Assembly: GCF_900155595.1 (NCBI RefSeq)
Contig: NZ_FTPB01000004.1
Coordinates: 1,364,001-1,428,000 of the forward strand
From: Actinomyces mediterranea
Lineage (GTDB): Bacteria > Actinomycetota > Actinomycetes > Actinomycetales > Actinomycetaceae
Length of the DNA stretch: 64,000 bases
Direction of reading: 5' to 3'
Positions 32,373 through 40,636 of the stretch are shown here, in pieces; position 1 is the stretch's first letter, and every line of letters begins with the position of its first letter. The translations under genes and the position numbers were made by a program. The notes under the pieces are model-generated. The model was not told the DNA's origin and searched no databases. It saw nothing but the letters and a program-made list of their open reading frames with translations.

Positions 32373-35105
32373 CTATCGGTCGAAGACGATCGCCATCGGC
32401 GTCTGCTGCGAGCCCTGGCCCAGCGGATTGTCCGCGAACTGCTCCTCGTAGTACTCCGCGTCGCGCGACGCCGACAGGCCGAGCACATTGCGGCCGATGT
32501 CATTCGCATCCATGACCACGACGCCGTCGAAGGTCTCGCGGAACTCCTCGGGCACCAGGGAGCGTACAAGCTCGGACAGGTGTGCGGCGACGAGATCCGG
32601 ATCCTTCGGGGGGAGCTTCGCCGACACATTCGACGGATACACGGAGTACTCCGTGGGGCCGTCGATCGCGCGCACATTCGCGCCCGCCAACTCGTAGAAC
32701 ACGCCTTTCTTGCCGCGCAGTTTGCCGATCACGGAACCTGCCGCCGCGTAGAGGATGCGGCCCAAGCCGGCCTCGTCAATGGCGAGCTGCATCGTCACCG
32801 GGTTGCCCAAGCCGATGCCGGCGGGCGTCCGAGTCACCATCCGGGACAGCTTGCGGGCCACAAAGGACGGCTTGACGTCCCAGATGAACCACGAGCGCCC
32901 CTGCATGATCGCGATGATCTTCTCAGAGACCGTCAGATTCCAGCGTTTCCCGCTGGTCGCCGCACGGTCGTCCTCGTCGCCCAGATTCTTCAAATCGTTG
33001 AAGAACTGCGTGATATAGTGACCGATTTCGGCATCCATATCAGAGTCTCGGGAGAACTTATCCGTCTGAATCGGGTAGCGGCGCGACACGGTCCCGTCGG
33101 GGAGGACCAGATCGAGGCTCTTCCCCGTATTCGCCTCCAACGGCGTATGCGGATCGGGAGGCAGGTTCTTCCCATGATCGGTGAGATCGAGGTCGGCGAA
33201 TCCCTCGTCGAGAGATGCCCCGAGGTCGTCGCCGTCGAGGTAGATGCGCGCCCACAACTCAACATTCACCAGGCGCCAGAACAGCATCGTCGACGCGTCA
33301 TTGCGGTCATTGATGAAGCCGTCGAATGCGGTGAGGACCTCCGCCTGGTTGAACCAGGGCCTTTGGCCGAAGGACTGCGAGGCCAAGATGTCGAAGATCG
33401 CACCCTTGATGCGCTTGAACCACTCGTCCTCAGGGGTGGTGAAGCCGATCTTATTGCGGCGCAGGCGGATCGAGTCGGGAACGAGGCCCGCGACGGCGCG
33501 GCGCAGGACATTCTTGTTCCACCCGGCGGTGATGATCGCGTCGTCGGACAGGGAGAACAGGAAGCGGACGGTGTCTTTGTCGAGGAAGGGGACGCGGCCC
33601 TCGAGGGAGAAGCGCATCGTATTGCGGTCTTCATAGCGCAACAGCGAGGGCAGCGAATTGTGGAAGAGGTCCTGGATGAGGCGTTCTTTGAGGTCGTCGC
33701 GCACGACGTCGAGGGACTCGTCTAAGTAGCGCTTGCGGAATTCCTCGTTGAGCAGCGTAGACGTGACGACGGGGGTGCGGCGGCGGAGCTTGTCGGCTGC
33801 GGTGAAGCGACCCAGGCGCGCGAGGACGTCCGCGCTGCGAGCAGTCTCCAATGCCAGTTTCGCGAGCTTGCCCTCCTTGCGCAGCTGGCGGAAGTAGACG
33901 AAGTAGTACGGGATGTATCCGGCCATCATCTCGTCCGCGCCCTGGCCGTCGAGGAGCACGGTGACGTGCTTGGAGGCTTCGCGCATGACGGCGTACTGGG
34001 CGTAGGGGCCGGTCGAGATGGTGGGCTCTTCCTGTGTACGGATGAAGTCGACCATGTCGAGTTTGAACTGGTCCGCGGTGGGCAGGATCTTATGGCTCTC
34101 GACGTGTCCGGCGCAGGCATCGAGGGCGTCGTCGACGTAGCGCTCCTCGTCGTTGAGTGAACCGGGGAAGACGGCGGAGAAGGTGTTCTGGCGGGCGCCG
34201 ACTGCGGCGGTTGACTGCGTCGCACCCTTCGCGAGCATCTGGTTGATGATGAGGGCGACCGTCGTGGAGTCGAGGCCGCCGGACAGGGACGTTCCTACGG
34301 GGACCTCGGACTGGAGGCGCTCGCGAACCGACTGGGTGAGCATCTCCTGGTAGGTCCGCACGGCCTCATCGTCGAGGGGGCGGCGCTCCTTCGCGGCCTC
34401 GCGCAATTCGTCGGGGAAGCTCGTGTAGGTGGAGCGGGTGATGCCGGTCGAGTCGATCTGGACGAGCTCTCCCGGCATGAGGCGCTCGATGCCCTCGAAG
34501 AAGGTTTCGGGGGCGTCCTCGTGGATGCGGAAGGCGAGGTAGCGGTAGAGGGTGCGCTCATTGGCGCGCCGGGCGACGAGACCGGTACCGAGCAGGGTCT
34601 TGAGCTCCGATGCGAAGAGGACGGAGGTACCGGCGAAATCGCTGTCTTGGGCGGACAGGTCTGCGAAGTACAGGGGCTTGATGCCGAAGTGATCGCGGCT
34701 CAGAGTAAGTCGCTGTTCGACGGAGTCCCACATGGCGATGGCCCACATGCCGTCCATTCGATCGAAGAAGGCGGGCCCGTGGGCGGCGAAGCCCTCGAGG
34801 ATGACCTCCGTATCGGAGTCGGTGTGGAAGGAGGCTCCCTCGGACTGCAACTGCGAGCGCAGTGGCAGGTAGTTGTACAGCTCGCCGTTATAGATGATGG
34901 TGTAGCGCTTGTCGGCCGTGGTCATGGGCTGTGCGCCGGTTTCGCGGGCGATGATCGCCAGTCGGCGGTGCGCCAAACCGACGGGTCCGTCCGAGAAGAC
35001 TCCTTCACCATCGGGGCCGCGGTGGACCTGCGTCGCATTCATTGTGGTGAGAAGATCGTCATTGAGCCGTTGATCGTGACCGAAGTACCCGCTAATACCG
35101 CACAT
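32373..35105 (-). CDS. asnB: Asparagine synthetase (AsnB) fused to a CofE-like ligase domain
   Basis: 910-residue cytosolic protein with two parts. Residues 1 to about 640 are AsnB: Cys2 of MCGISGYFG is the glutaminase nucleophile, RGPDGEG and NGELYNY form the glutaminase site, and SLSGGLDSTT is the PP-loop of the synthetase domain. Residues about 660-910 match the CofE-like (F420_ligase, PF01996) family seen in many non-F420 bacteria: RYPIQTDKFS, SEKIIAIMQGRSW, the GLGNPVTMQLAIDEAGL block, AIDGPTEYSV and VVMDANDIGRNVLGLSA. Ordinary AsnB ends near 500-640 residues, so this is a genuine two-domain fusion, in one uninterrupted frame. The CofE-like family has no proven role outside F420. The ATG at 35105 gives the N-terminal cysteine required after methionine removal. 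Confidence 0.88.
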   Translation of the reverse strand: MCGISGYFGHDQRLNDDLLTTMNATQVHRGPDGEGVFSDGPVGLAHRRLAIIARETGAQPMTTADKRYTIIYNGELYNYLPLRSQLQSEGASFHTDSDTEVILEGFAAHGPAFFDRMDGMWAIAMWDSVEQRLTLSRDHFGIKPLYFADLSAQDSDFAGTSVLFASELKTLLGTGLVARRANERTLYRYLAFRIHEDAPETFFEGIERLMPGELVQIDSTGITRSTYTSFPDELREAAKERRPLDDEAVRTYQEMLTQSVRERLQSEVPVGTSLSGGLDSTTVALIINQMLAKGATQSTAAVGARQNTFSAVFPGSLNDEERYVDDALDACAGHVESHKILPTADQFKLDMVDFIRTQEEPTISTGPYAQYAVMREASKHVTVLLDGQGADEMMAGYIPYYFVYFRQLRKEGKLAKLALETARSADVLARLGRFTAADKLRRRTPVVTSTLLNEEFRKRYLDESLDVVRDDLKERLIQDLFHNSLPSLLRYEDRNTMRFSLEGRVPFLDKDTVRFLFSLSDDAIITAGWNKNVLRRAVAGLVPDSIRLRRNKIGFTTPEDEWFKRIKGAIFDILASQSFGQRPWFNQAEVLTAFDGFINDRNDASTMLFWRLVNVELWARIYLDGDDLGASLDEGFADLDLTDHGKNLPPDPHTPLEANTGKSLDLVLPDGTVSRRYPIQTDKFSRDSDMDAEIGHYITQFFNDLKNLGDEDDRAATSGKRWNLTVSEKIIAIMQGRSWFIWDVKPSFVARKLSRMVTRTPAGIGLGNPVTMQLAIDEAGLGRILYAAAGSVIGKLRGKKGVFYELAGANVRAIDGPTEYSVYPSNVSAKLPPKDPDLVAAHLSELVRSLVPEEFRETFDGVVVMDANDIGRNVLGLSASRDAEYYEEQFADNPLGQGSQQTPMAIVFDR

Positions 35106-35311
35106 GCCGAACCGTCCTGTTCTTATGACTCCTCACTGAATGATAGAGCGTGGCATTCAATGATGCGAAGTGCGGCCCCGACGGGCGGCACTGTGCGGTG
35201 AGCGGTGCGCTCAGGGTCCCCACTCGGCACGATCAGGGGGACTCCCGTCTATCGCCCGTAGGTGACGACCGATAAGATGGGCGCGGTAACTCGTGACTTA
35301 CGGAGGACTCC

Positions 35312-36154
35312 ATGTCAACACCCGAGATGAACAATGAACCGCGCTACGGCCAGCGCGCCACCCCATCAACGCCCGTCGACGCTGGGCAGGCCCCCGAAAC
35401 GCAGGGGGCGCCGTGGCCGCAGTACGGGTCGGTGAACGGGCAGGCGAATCAGCCGTACGGGACGTATCCGGGCGCATCCGCTCCCGGCGCCCCCACCGGT
35501 GCGCCGCAGGGCGCCCAGCCGAATGCTGAACAGTGGCAGCGGCCCTCCGGCGGACAGCCCCAGCCCGCGCAGTGGAGCGTCCAGACGCCCTACCCGTCCT
35601 CGGGCCCGTACCCGGGCATGCCCGCGCCGAACCAGCCCCTGCCCAGTCGCGTCGGGCCGATCCTCACCATCATCGGCGGCGTCATCATCGCTCTCATCGT
35701 CGCGCCGATCGCCATGGTCTTCGGCGTCGTCGGGGGGCTTGATATCGGCCAGCTGGTCGAAAGCACGCAACCCATCGCCTCAGGTTCAACGGTGACCGTC
35801 GATAAAACGGGTACCTACCTCGTTCTCACGCAGAATGGCGATGTGTCGGGATGTCGTTTGGATAAGGATGGCGAATCGATCTCGATGAGTTTTGAATCGG
35901 GCACCGGCTTCTACGCATCCGGACTCGACGCCGGTCAATACACGCTCACCTGCCAAGGAAGCGGGGCATCGAATCTCATGGGAATGACCGGCGTCTCCAT
36001 TGACAAGATGACGAATGCGGGTCTGTCGGGACTCGCCTGGGGAACGGGAGTCGGGATCCTCGGCATCGTCGTGTCCGTCATCGGCATCGTCTGGCTCGTG
36101 AAAGTCAATGGGCGCAGGCGAGCCCTTCAGCCCGGCGCATACGTCCGGCGCTGA
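35312..36154 (+). CDS. Pro-rich two-helix membrane protein of unknown function
   Basis: 280-residue protein. Residues 1-110 are a Pro/Gly/Gln/Ala-rich disordered segment, then a strong helix (about 115-140), an extracytoplasmic region with one disulfide-capable pair of cysteines (about 145-230), a second helix (about 235-260) and a short basic tail ending RRALQPGAYVRR. I do not recognise the family. The ATG at 35312 has CGGAGGA upstream. A TAAGAT hexamer at 35274 could be the -10 with a normal leader. It is divergent from the asnB fusion gene; a link between the two is possible but unsupported. Confidence 0.7.
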   Translation: MSTPEMNNEPRYGQRATPSTPVDAGQAPETQGAPWPQYGSVNGQANQPYGTYPGASAPGAPTGAPQGAQPNAEQWQRPSGGQPQPAQWSVQTPYPSSGPYPGMPAPNQPLPSRVGPILTIIGGVIIALIVAPIAMVFGVVGGLDIGQLVESTQPIASGSTVTVDKTGTYLVLTQNGDVSGCRLDKDGESISMSFESGTGFYASGLDAGQYTLTCQGSGASNLMGMTGVSIDKMTNAGLSGLAWGTGVGILGIVVSVIGIVWLVKVNGRRRALQPGAYVRR

Positions 36155-36177
36155 ATAACCGCGCACTCGCGGTCAAT

Positions 36178-36207
36178 GGGGGAGCTGCTCGAATGAGCTG
36201 CTCCCCC
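36178..36207 (+). terminator. Hairpin terminator
   Basis: GGGGGAGC-T-GCTC pairs with GAGC-T-GCTCCCCC around a GAAT loop, with one T/T mismatch. It follows the Pro-rich membrane protein gene by 23 bases. Confidence 0.7.
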
Positions 36208-36331
36208 AACCGTGCCGAGGAGTTCCCCTCGTGCATCAGCGTCTCCCATATGCTTGAGAAAGCCGTTATCCTACTGAGTAATCGTTATTCGCCGCGGCCA
36301 CTGATGACTGGCTGCACCATGAGGAGCTTTT

Positions 36332-36790
36332 ATGGGATTGTTCGCTTCGCCCACCCCTGCGCCCCAGCCCGCATCTGTGACACCGCCAGTGACACAGGAG
36401 CGCCTCAAAGCGCTGCTGGATTCTCGGAACTGGAACTGGTGGGTCGATAACGATGGCGACCTCGGCGGAATGTGGGACGACAACCCTTTCTACTTCATCC
36501 TCACGGGCAACCAAAAGGAGATCCTTCAGATCTACGGGAACCTGTCGGAATCCATTTCCATCAATCATCTCGATGCGGTCCGCGACTTCATCCTCAAATG
36601 GCACCACGACAAGCTGTGGCCCAAGTGCTACCACCGCATCACTGACTCCGGTGTCATCCGCATCTTCACGGAGAACACCATTGACTGGGAGCACGGGGCG
36701 ACCGATCAACAGATCATGCAACAGATCGAATGCGCGCTGGGAACGGCAGGCTCCTTCTACTCCGCACTCCGCTCCGAACTCGGCATCTGA
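36332..36790 (+). CDS. YbjN-family protein 1
   Basis: 152-residue soluble protein of the YbjN / type III chaperone-like fold. After a Pro-rich start, the core reads LKALLDSRNWNWWVDNDGDLGGMW and continues with HHDKLWPKCYHRI, followed by DWEHGATDQQIMQQIECALGTAGSF. These acidic D-G-D-L-G-G-M-W and LWPK motifs are shared with the next gene. GAGGAG is upstream of the ATG. It forms a tandem pair with the next gene, seven bases away. YbjN homologues are linked to stress and surface regulation but have no settled biochemical role. Confidence 0.8.
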   Translation: MGLFASPTPAPQPASVTPPVTQERLKALLDSRNWNWWVDNDGDLGGMWDDNPFYFILTGNQKEILQIYGNLSESISINHLDAVRDFILKWHHDKLWPKCYHRITDSGVIRIFTENTIDWEHGATDQQIMQQIECALGTAGSFYSALRSELGI

Positions 36791-36797
36791 AAGGCGA

Positions 36798-37301
36798 ATG
36801 ACCATGGGATGGTTCAACAAGAAGCAACCGAGTGAGCCGAGCCCGGTCGCCCTCGACGAGGTGCGCCCCATCTCCACCGAGCGGATGGCGCTGCTCTTCG
36901 ACACCGAGGGGTGGCACTGGCGCATCGACGATGACGGCGACCTCGGCGGCATGTGGGACGGATCTATGTTCTACTTCCGTCTCACCGGCAAGGATAAGGA
37001 AGTCCTCAACATCGTCTCCTTCATGAAGGGGACCTACCCGCGCGAACTGCGCTCCGACCTCCTCAACCACATCGAGGACTGGCACCGCACGAAGCTGTGG
37101 CCCAAGGGCTACTTCCGCGAGGTCCCGGGCGACCGCCTCCAGGTCATGGCAGAGGTGAACGTCGACTACGAGCACGGCGCGACGGATGCGCAACTCATGC
37201 AGAACTTCCGCTGCGCCTTGGGAACGACGCTGCAGTTCTTCACCTCGATCACCGAACAATTCGGAGCTGCAGAAGAGGCCGAGAAACCCGAAGGGGAATA
37301 A
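36798..37301 (+). CDS. YbjN-family protein 2
   Basis: 167-residue paralogue of the gene before it. WRIDDDGDLGGMWDG, DWHRTKLWPKGYF and the DYEHGATDAQLMQNFRCALGT block line up one to one with the first copy, so the pair came from duplication. Two start codons are possible (36798 and 36804); the first is closer to GAAAGG. The acidic extension at the C-terminus (EEAEKPEGE) is unique to this copy. Function unknown; a heterodimer of the two copies would be a simple guess. A strong terminator follows. Confidence 0.8.
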   Translation: MTMGWFNKKQPSEPSPVALDEVRPISTERMALLFDTEGWHWRIDDDGDLGGMWDGSMFYFRLTGKDKEVLNIVSFMKGTYPRELRSDLLNHIEDWHRTKLWPKGYFREVPGDRLQVMAEVNVDYEHGATDAQLMQNFRCALGTTLQFFTSITEQFGAAEEAEKPEGE

Positions 37302-37308
37302 TCGATGA

Positions 37309-37347
37309 GGGGTGCGGCCCGGTGCACTGTGCACCGGGCCGCACCCC
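37309..37347. terminator. Strong bidirectional terminator
   Basis: A perfect 18-base GC-rich stem (37309-37326 with 37330-37347; arm begins GGGGTGCGGCCC) and a three-base loop lies between the convergent YbjN pair and clpB. Only TTT follows on the plus strand, but the stem is very stable, so it should stop both transcripts. Confidence 0.85.
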
Positions 37348-37362
37348 TTTGAGCGTTTCCCC

Positions 37363-40002
37363 TCATGCCATGAAACAGTCGTCGCTCTCTTCCGGGGCGC
37401 CGACGCTCATCGTCAAGGAGTCGAGGGACTCGGCGATGTCCACGCGGACGCACTGGCCGTCCTCGACCTGTCCGGCCAGGAGCATCTTCGCCAAACGGTC
37501 CCCGATCTCCTTTTGGATCACGCGGCGCAGCGGGCGCGCCCCATACGCCGGATCGTATCCGACGCGGGTAAGCCATCCGCGCGCAGGCTCCGACACATCG
37601 AGCCCGATGCGCCGATCGCTGAGCCGCGTCGCCAGGTCGGAGACCATGAGGTCGACGATCCCCGCGAGATCATCGCTGGACAGCGGATCGAAGACGACGG
37701 TCTCATCGAGCCTATTGACGAATTCCGGCTTGAAGGACCGCCTCACGACTTCCATCACCGCGTCCGTCTTCTCCTGTTGCGATAGGGACGAATCGGAGAG
37801 GAACTGCGAGCCGAGGTTCGACGTGAGGATGAGGATCGTATTGCGGAAGTCCACAGTCCGACCCTGGCCGTCCGTGAGCCGCCCGTCGTCGAGCACCTGC
37901 AAGAGGATGTCGAAGACCTCCGGATCTGCCTTTTCGACCTCGTCGAGCAGGATCACGCAGTAGGGACGCCGACGCACGGCCTCGGTCAGCTGCCCGCCCT
38001 GCTCATAGCCGACATACCCCGGAGGGGCGCCCACGAGGCGCGCCACCGAATGTTTCTCCGAATACTCGGACATGTCGATGCGGACCATGGCCCGCTCGTC
38101 GTCGAAAAGGAACTGCGCGAGCGACTTCGCCAGCTCGGTCTTGCCCACGCCCGTCGGGCCGAGGAACAGGAAAGAGCCTGTTGGACGGTTCGGATCGGCG
38201 ATTCCGGCGCGCGACCGGCGCACCGCATCTGAGACCGCTGCAACCGCACTGTGCTGGCCGATGAGGCGCTTGCCGATCTCCTCCTCCATGTGGAGAAGTT
38301 TGTCGGTCTCCGTCTGCAACAGCTTGCCCGTCGGAATACCCGTCCAGGATTCGACGACTTCCGCGATCTCCGTGGGGCCGACCTTCTCGGCGATCATCGG
38401 CTCGGCAGATCCGGAGGGGCCCTCCGCCTCGGCGCTTGCCTCGGCTTCAGCGATCTGGCGCTCAACGGCGGGGATCTCACCGTTTTGCAGGCGCCCCGCC
38501 TCCTCCCATCGGTTCTCGCGGATCGCCACGTCGAGCTGGGTTCGCAGCTCGTCAAGCTGGACGCGCAGATCGCCGACCCGGTTGTGACCGGCCTTCTCGG
38601 CTTCCCACCTGCCGGTGAGCGCGGTCAGTTCCTCCTGCTTATCGGCGAGGTCGGCGCGCAGTTTCTCCAGGCGCTCCTGCGTGGCCTCGTCCTCGTGGGC
38701 GGGGTCGGATTCGGCGAGGTAGGACTCCTCCATGCGCAGGCGGTCGACCTGGCGACGCAGTTCGTCGATTTCGACGGGGCTGGAGTCGAGTTCCATGCGC
38801 AGGCGGGACGCGGCTTCGTCGATGAGGTCAATGGCTTTGTCGGGGAGTTGGCGGCCGGTGATGTACCGGTCGGACAGGGTCGCGGCGGCGACGAGCGCGC
38901 CGTCGGAGATCGTCACCTTGTGATGGGCCTCGTACTTCGGGGCGATGCCGCGCAGGATCGCGACGGTGTCCTCCACCGAGGGTTCGCCGACGAAGACCTG
39001 CTGGAAGCGGCGCTCCAACGCCGGGTCTTTCTCGACGTTCTCGCGGTACTCGTCGAGGGTGGTGGCGCCGACCATGCGCAGTTCCCCGCGGGCGAGCATG
39101 GGTTTGAGCATATTGCCCGCGTCCATGGCGCCTTCGGAGCCGCCGCCCGCGCCGACGACCGTGTGGAGTTCGTCGATGAAGGTGATGATCTGCCCGTCGG
39201 AGTGCTGGATTTCGGCGAGGACCGCCTTGAGGCGCTCCTCGAACTCTCCGCGGTATTTGGCGCCCGCCACCATGGACGCGATGTCGAGGGCGATGAGTGT
39301 CTTGTCCCGCAAAGATTCGGGCACGTCTCCTGCAACGATGCGCTGTGCGAGTCCTTCGACGACGGCCGTCTTGCCGACGCCGGGTTCGCCGATGAGGACC
39401 GGGTTGTTCTTCGTGCGGCGCGAGAGCACCTGGATGACGCGTCGGATCTCGGAGTCGCGTCCGATGACGGGGTCGAGTTTGCCTTCGCGGGCGACCTCTG
39501 TCAGGTCGCGACCGTACTTCTTGAGCGCCTCGAACGAGCCCTCAGGGTTCGCGGAGGTGACGGGTTCGGGGCGCAGACGCGCCAATGCGGCTGACAGCGC
39601 CTCAGGGGTTGCGCCGCTGTCGGTGAGGATGCGCCCGGCATCCGTGGAGGACGCGGCGATGGCAATGAGTAGGTGCTCAGTCGACACATAGGAGTCGCCC
39701 CCATTGGTGGCGAGCTCCTTCGCGGCATTGATGATGTCGAGTAGGGCGCGGGCGGTGTGCGGCTGTCCTGCAGTCGCGCCGCTGGTCTGCGGCAGATTGA
39801 CGAGGGCGGAGCGGGTGCGCGCACCGATGGCGGCGGTATCGGCCCCCGTGGCGTGGAGCAGGGACGCGGCGATGCCGTCGGTCTGTTCGAGGAGCGCTGC
39901 GAGTAGATGGAGCGGTTCAACATTCGGGTTGCCCGCAGCGTTCGCGGATTGGAGCGCGGAAGCGATGGCTTCCTGTGCTTTCGTAGTGAATTCGTTGGTC
40001 AT
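37363..40002 (-). CDS. clpB: ATP-dependent disaggregase ClpB (Hsp104)
   Basis: 879-residue protein disaggregase that works with DnaK. The N-terminal Clp repeat domain begins [38 protein letters not shown]. The first AAA+ domain has Walker A GEPGVGKT and Walker B TFIDELHT, the coiled-coil middle domain covers about 410-530, and the second AAA+ has [15 protein letters not shown] and [10 protein letters not shown]. The ATG at 40002 has GGAGGA directly before it. A HAIR box lies 85 bases upstream, so it should be in the HspR regulon with dnaK. Length and domains are normal. Confidence 0.97.
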   Translation of the reverse strand: MTNEFTTKAQEAIASALQSANAAGNPNVEPLHLLAALLEQTDGIAASLLHATGADTAAIGARTRSALVNLPQTSGATAGQPHTARALLDIINAAKELATNGGDSYVSTEHLLIAIAASSTDAGRILTDSGATPEALSAALARLRPEPVTSANPEGSFEALKKYGRDLTEVAREGKLDPVIGRDSEIRRVIQVLSRRTKNNPVLIGEPGVGKTAVVEGLAQRIVAGDVPESLRDKTLIALDIASMVAGAKYRGEFEERLKAVLAEIQHSDGQIITFIDELHTVVGAGGGSEGAMDAGNMLKPMLARGELRMVGATTLDEYRENVEKDPALERRFQQVFVGEPSVEDTVAILRGIAPKYEAHHKVTISDGALVAAATLSDRYITGRQLPDKAIDLIDEAASRLRMELDSSPVEIDELRRQVDRLRMEESYLAESDPAHEDEATQERLEKLRADLADKQEELTALTGRWEAEKAGHNRVGDLRVQLDELRTQLDVAIRENRWEEAGRLQNGEIPAVERQIAEAEASAEAEGPSGSAEPMIAEKVGPTEIAEVVESWTGIPTGKLLQTETDKLLHMEEEIGKRLIGQHSAVAAVSDAVRRSRAGIADPNRPTGSFLFLGPTGVGKTELAKSLAQFLFDDERAMVRIDMSEYSEKHSVARLVGAPPGYVGYEQGGQLTEAVRRRPYCVILLDEVEKADPEVFDILLQVLDDGRLTDGQGRTVDFRNTILILTSNLGSQFLSDSSLSQQEKTDAVMEVVRRSFKPEFVNRLDETVVFDPLSSDDLAGIVDLMVSDLATRLSDRRIGLDVSEPARGWLTRVGYDPAYGARPLRRVIQKEIGDRLAKMLLAGQVEDGQCVRVDIAESLDSLTMSVGAPEESDDCFMA

Positions 40003-40086
40003 GGGTCCTCCTGCGACGCGGTCGCGTCGGTTGATACGCGGTCACCGGCAGTCCGGTGAGTGTCTGCATATACAACGCCGACAAAC

Positions 40087-40105
40087 TTGAGTCTATTCCA
40101 CTCAA
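40087..40105 (-). promoter_or_regulatory. HAIR operator (HspR site) upstream of clpB
   Basis: TTGAGT-N7-ACTCAA with spacer ctattcc, near-perfect to the HspR consensus including the outer C on the left. It lies 85 bases before the clpB ATG on the minus strand. It is the third HAIR box in the window and joins clpB to the dnaK regulon. Confidence 0.88.
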
Positions 40106-40636
40106 CTTTGTTTCGCGCGTCGAAAACCGTTTGAAATACCGCAGATTGTTCCCACCTGTGCACGCCCTCGCACCCCGTGGTGCCTGTGCCCGGTACACCC
40201 GCGCGGTCGACGGAGGCTGACCGCGCCCTGCGTCGCCCTCTCCACTGCTGGTCTTCTGTTCCAGATTTTCCGACCCATTCCTGTCCTCTGCGCAGTGTGT
40301 CGGGAAGCCTGGAATCGTCGAAGTGAACGACGGCGGGCAGGCGGAATAAACGAGACCCCGGCAAGCTTGGCAAGGCCAGGGCGGGCCCACTGGGAGCGCA
40401 GCGATCCCTGCCGCTGGCGGAAGCGCCGCCTATCGGCCATTCACCCGTCAAAACGCACACAGTTTGTGGAAACCGCGCCACACCGCACGAGTATCTAAGG
40501 CTGTGGCCTGCGGCTACGGACAGCACGCCAGAGGATGAGTGTCAGAGAGTGCAAAAACTGTGTGCGTGTGCGCGGGTTGAGCAGGAGCGGGACACGGGCG
40601 GGCTCTCTGGGGGGCGCAGGCCGCCCCGGGAGTGAG
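40106..40636. other. Gene-free stretch between clpB and the FAD/Fe-S dehydrogenase
   Basis: About 530 bases with no convincing gene. It contains a 13-base inverted repeat: ACGCACACAGTTT (40453-40465) and AAACTGTGTGCGT (40555-40567), 89 bases apart. Whether this is a transposon scar, a promoter architecture or chance cannot be told. The clpB promoter must also lie in this region. Confidence 0.4.
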
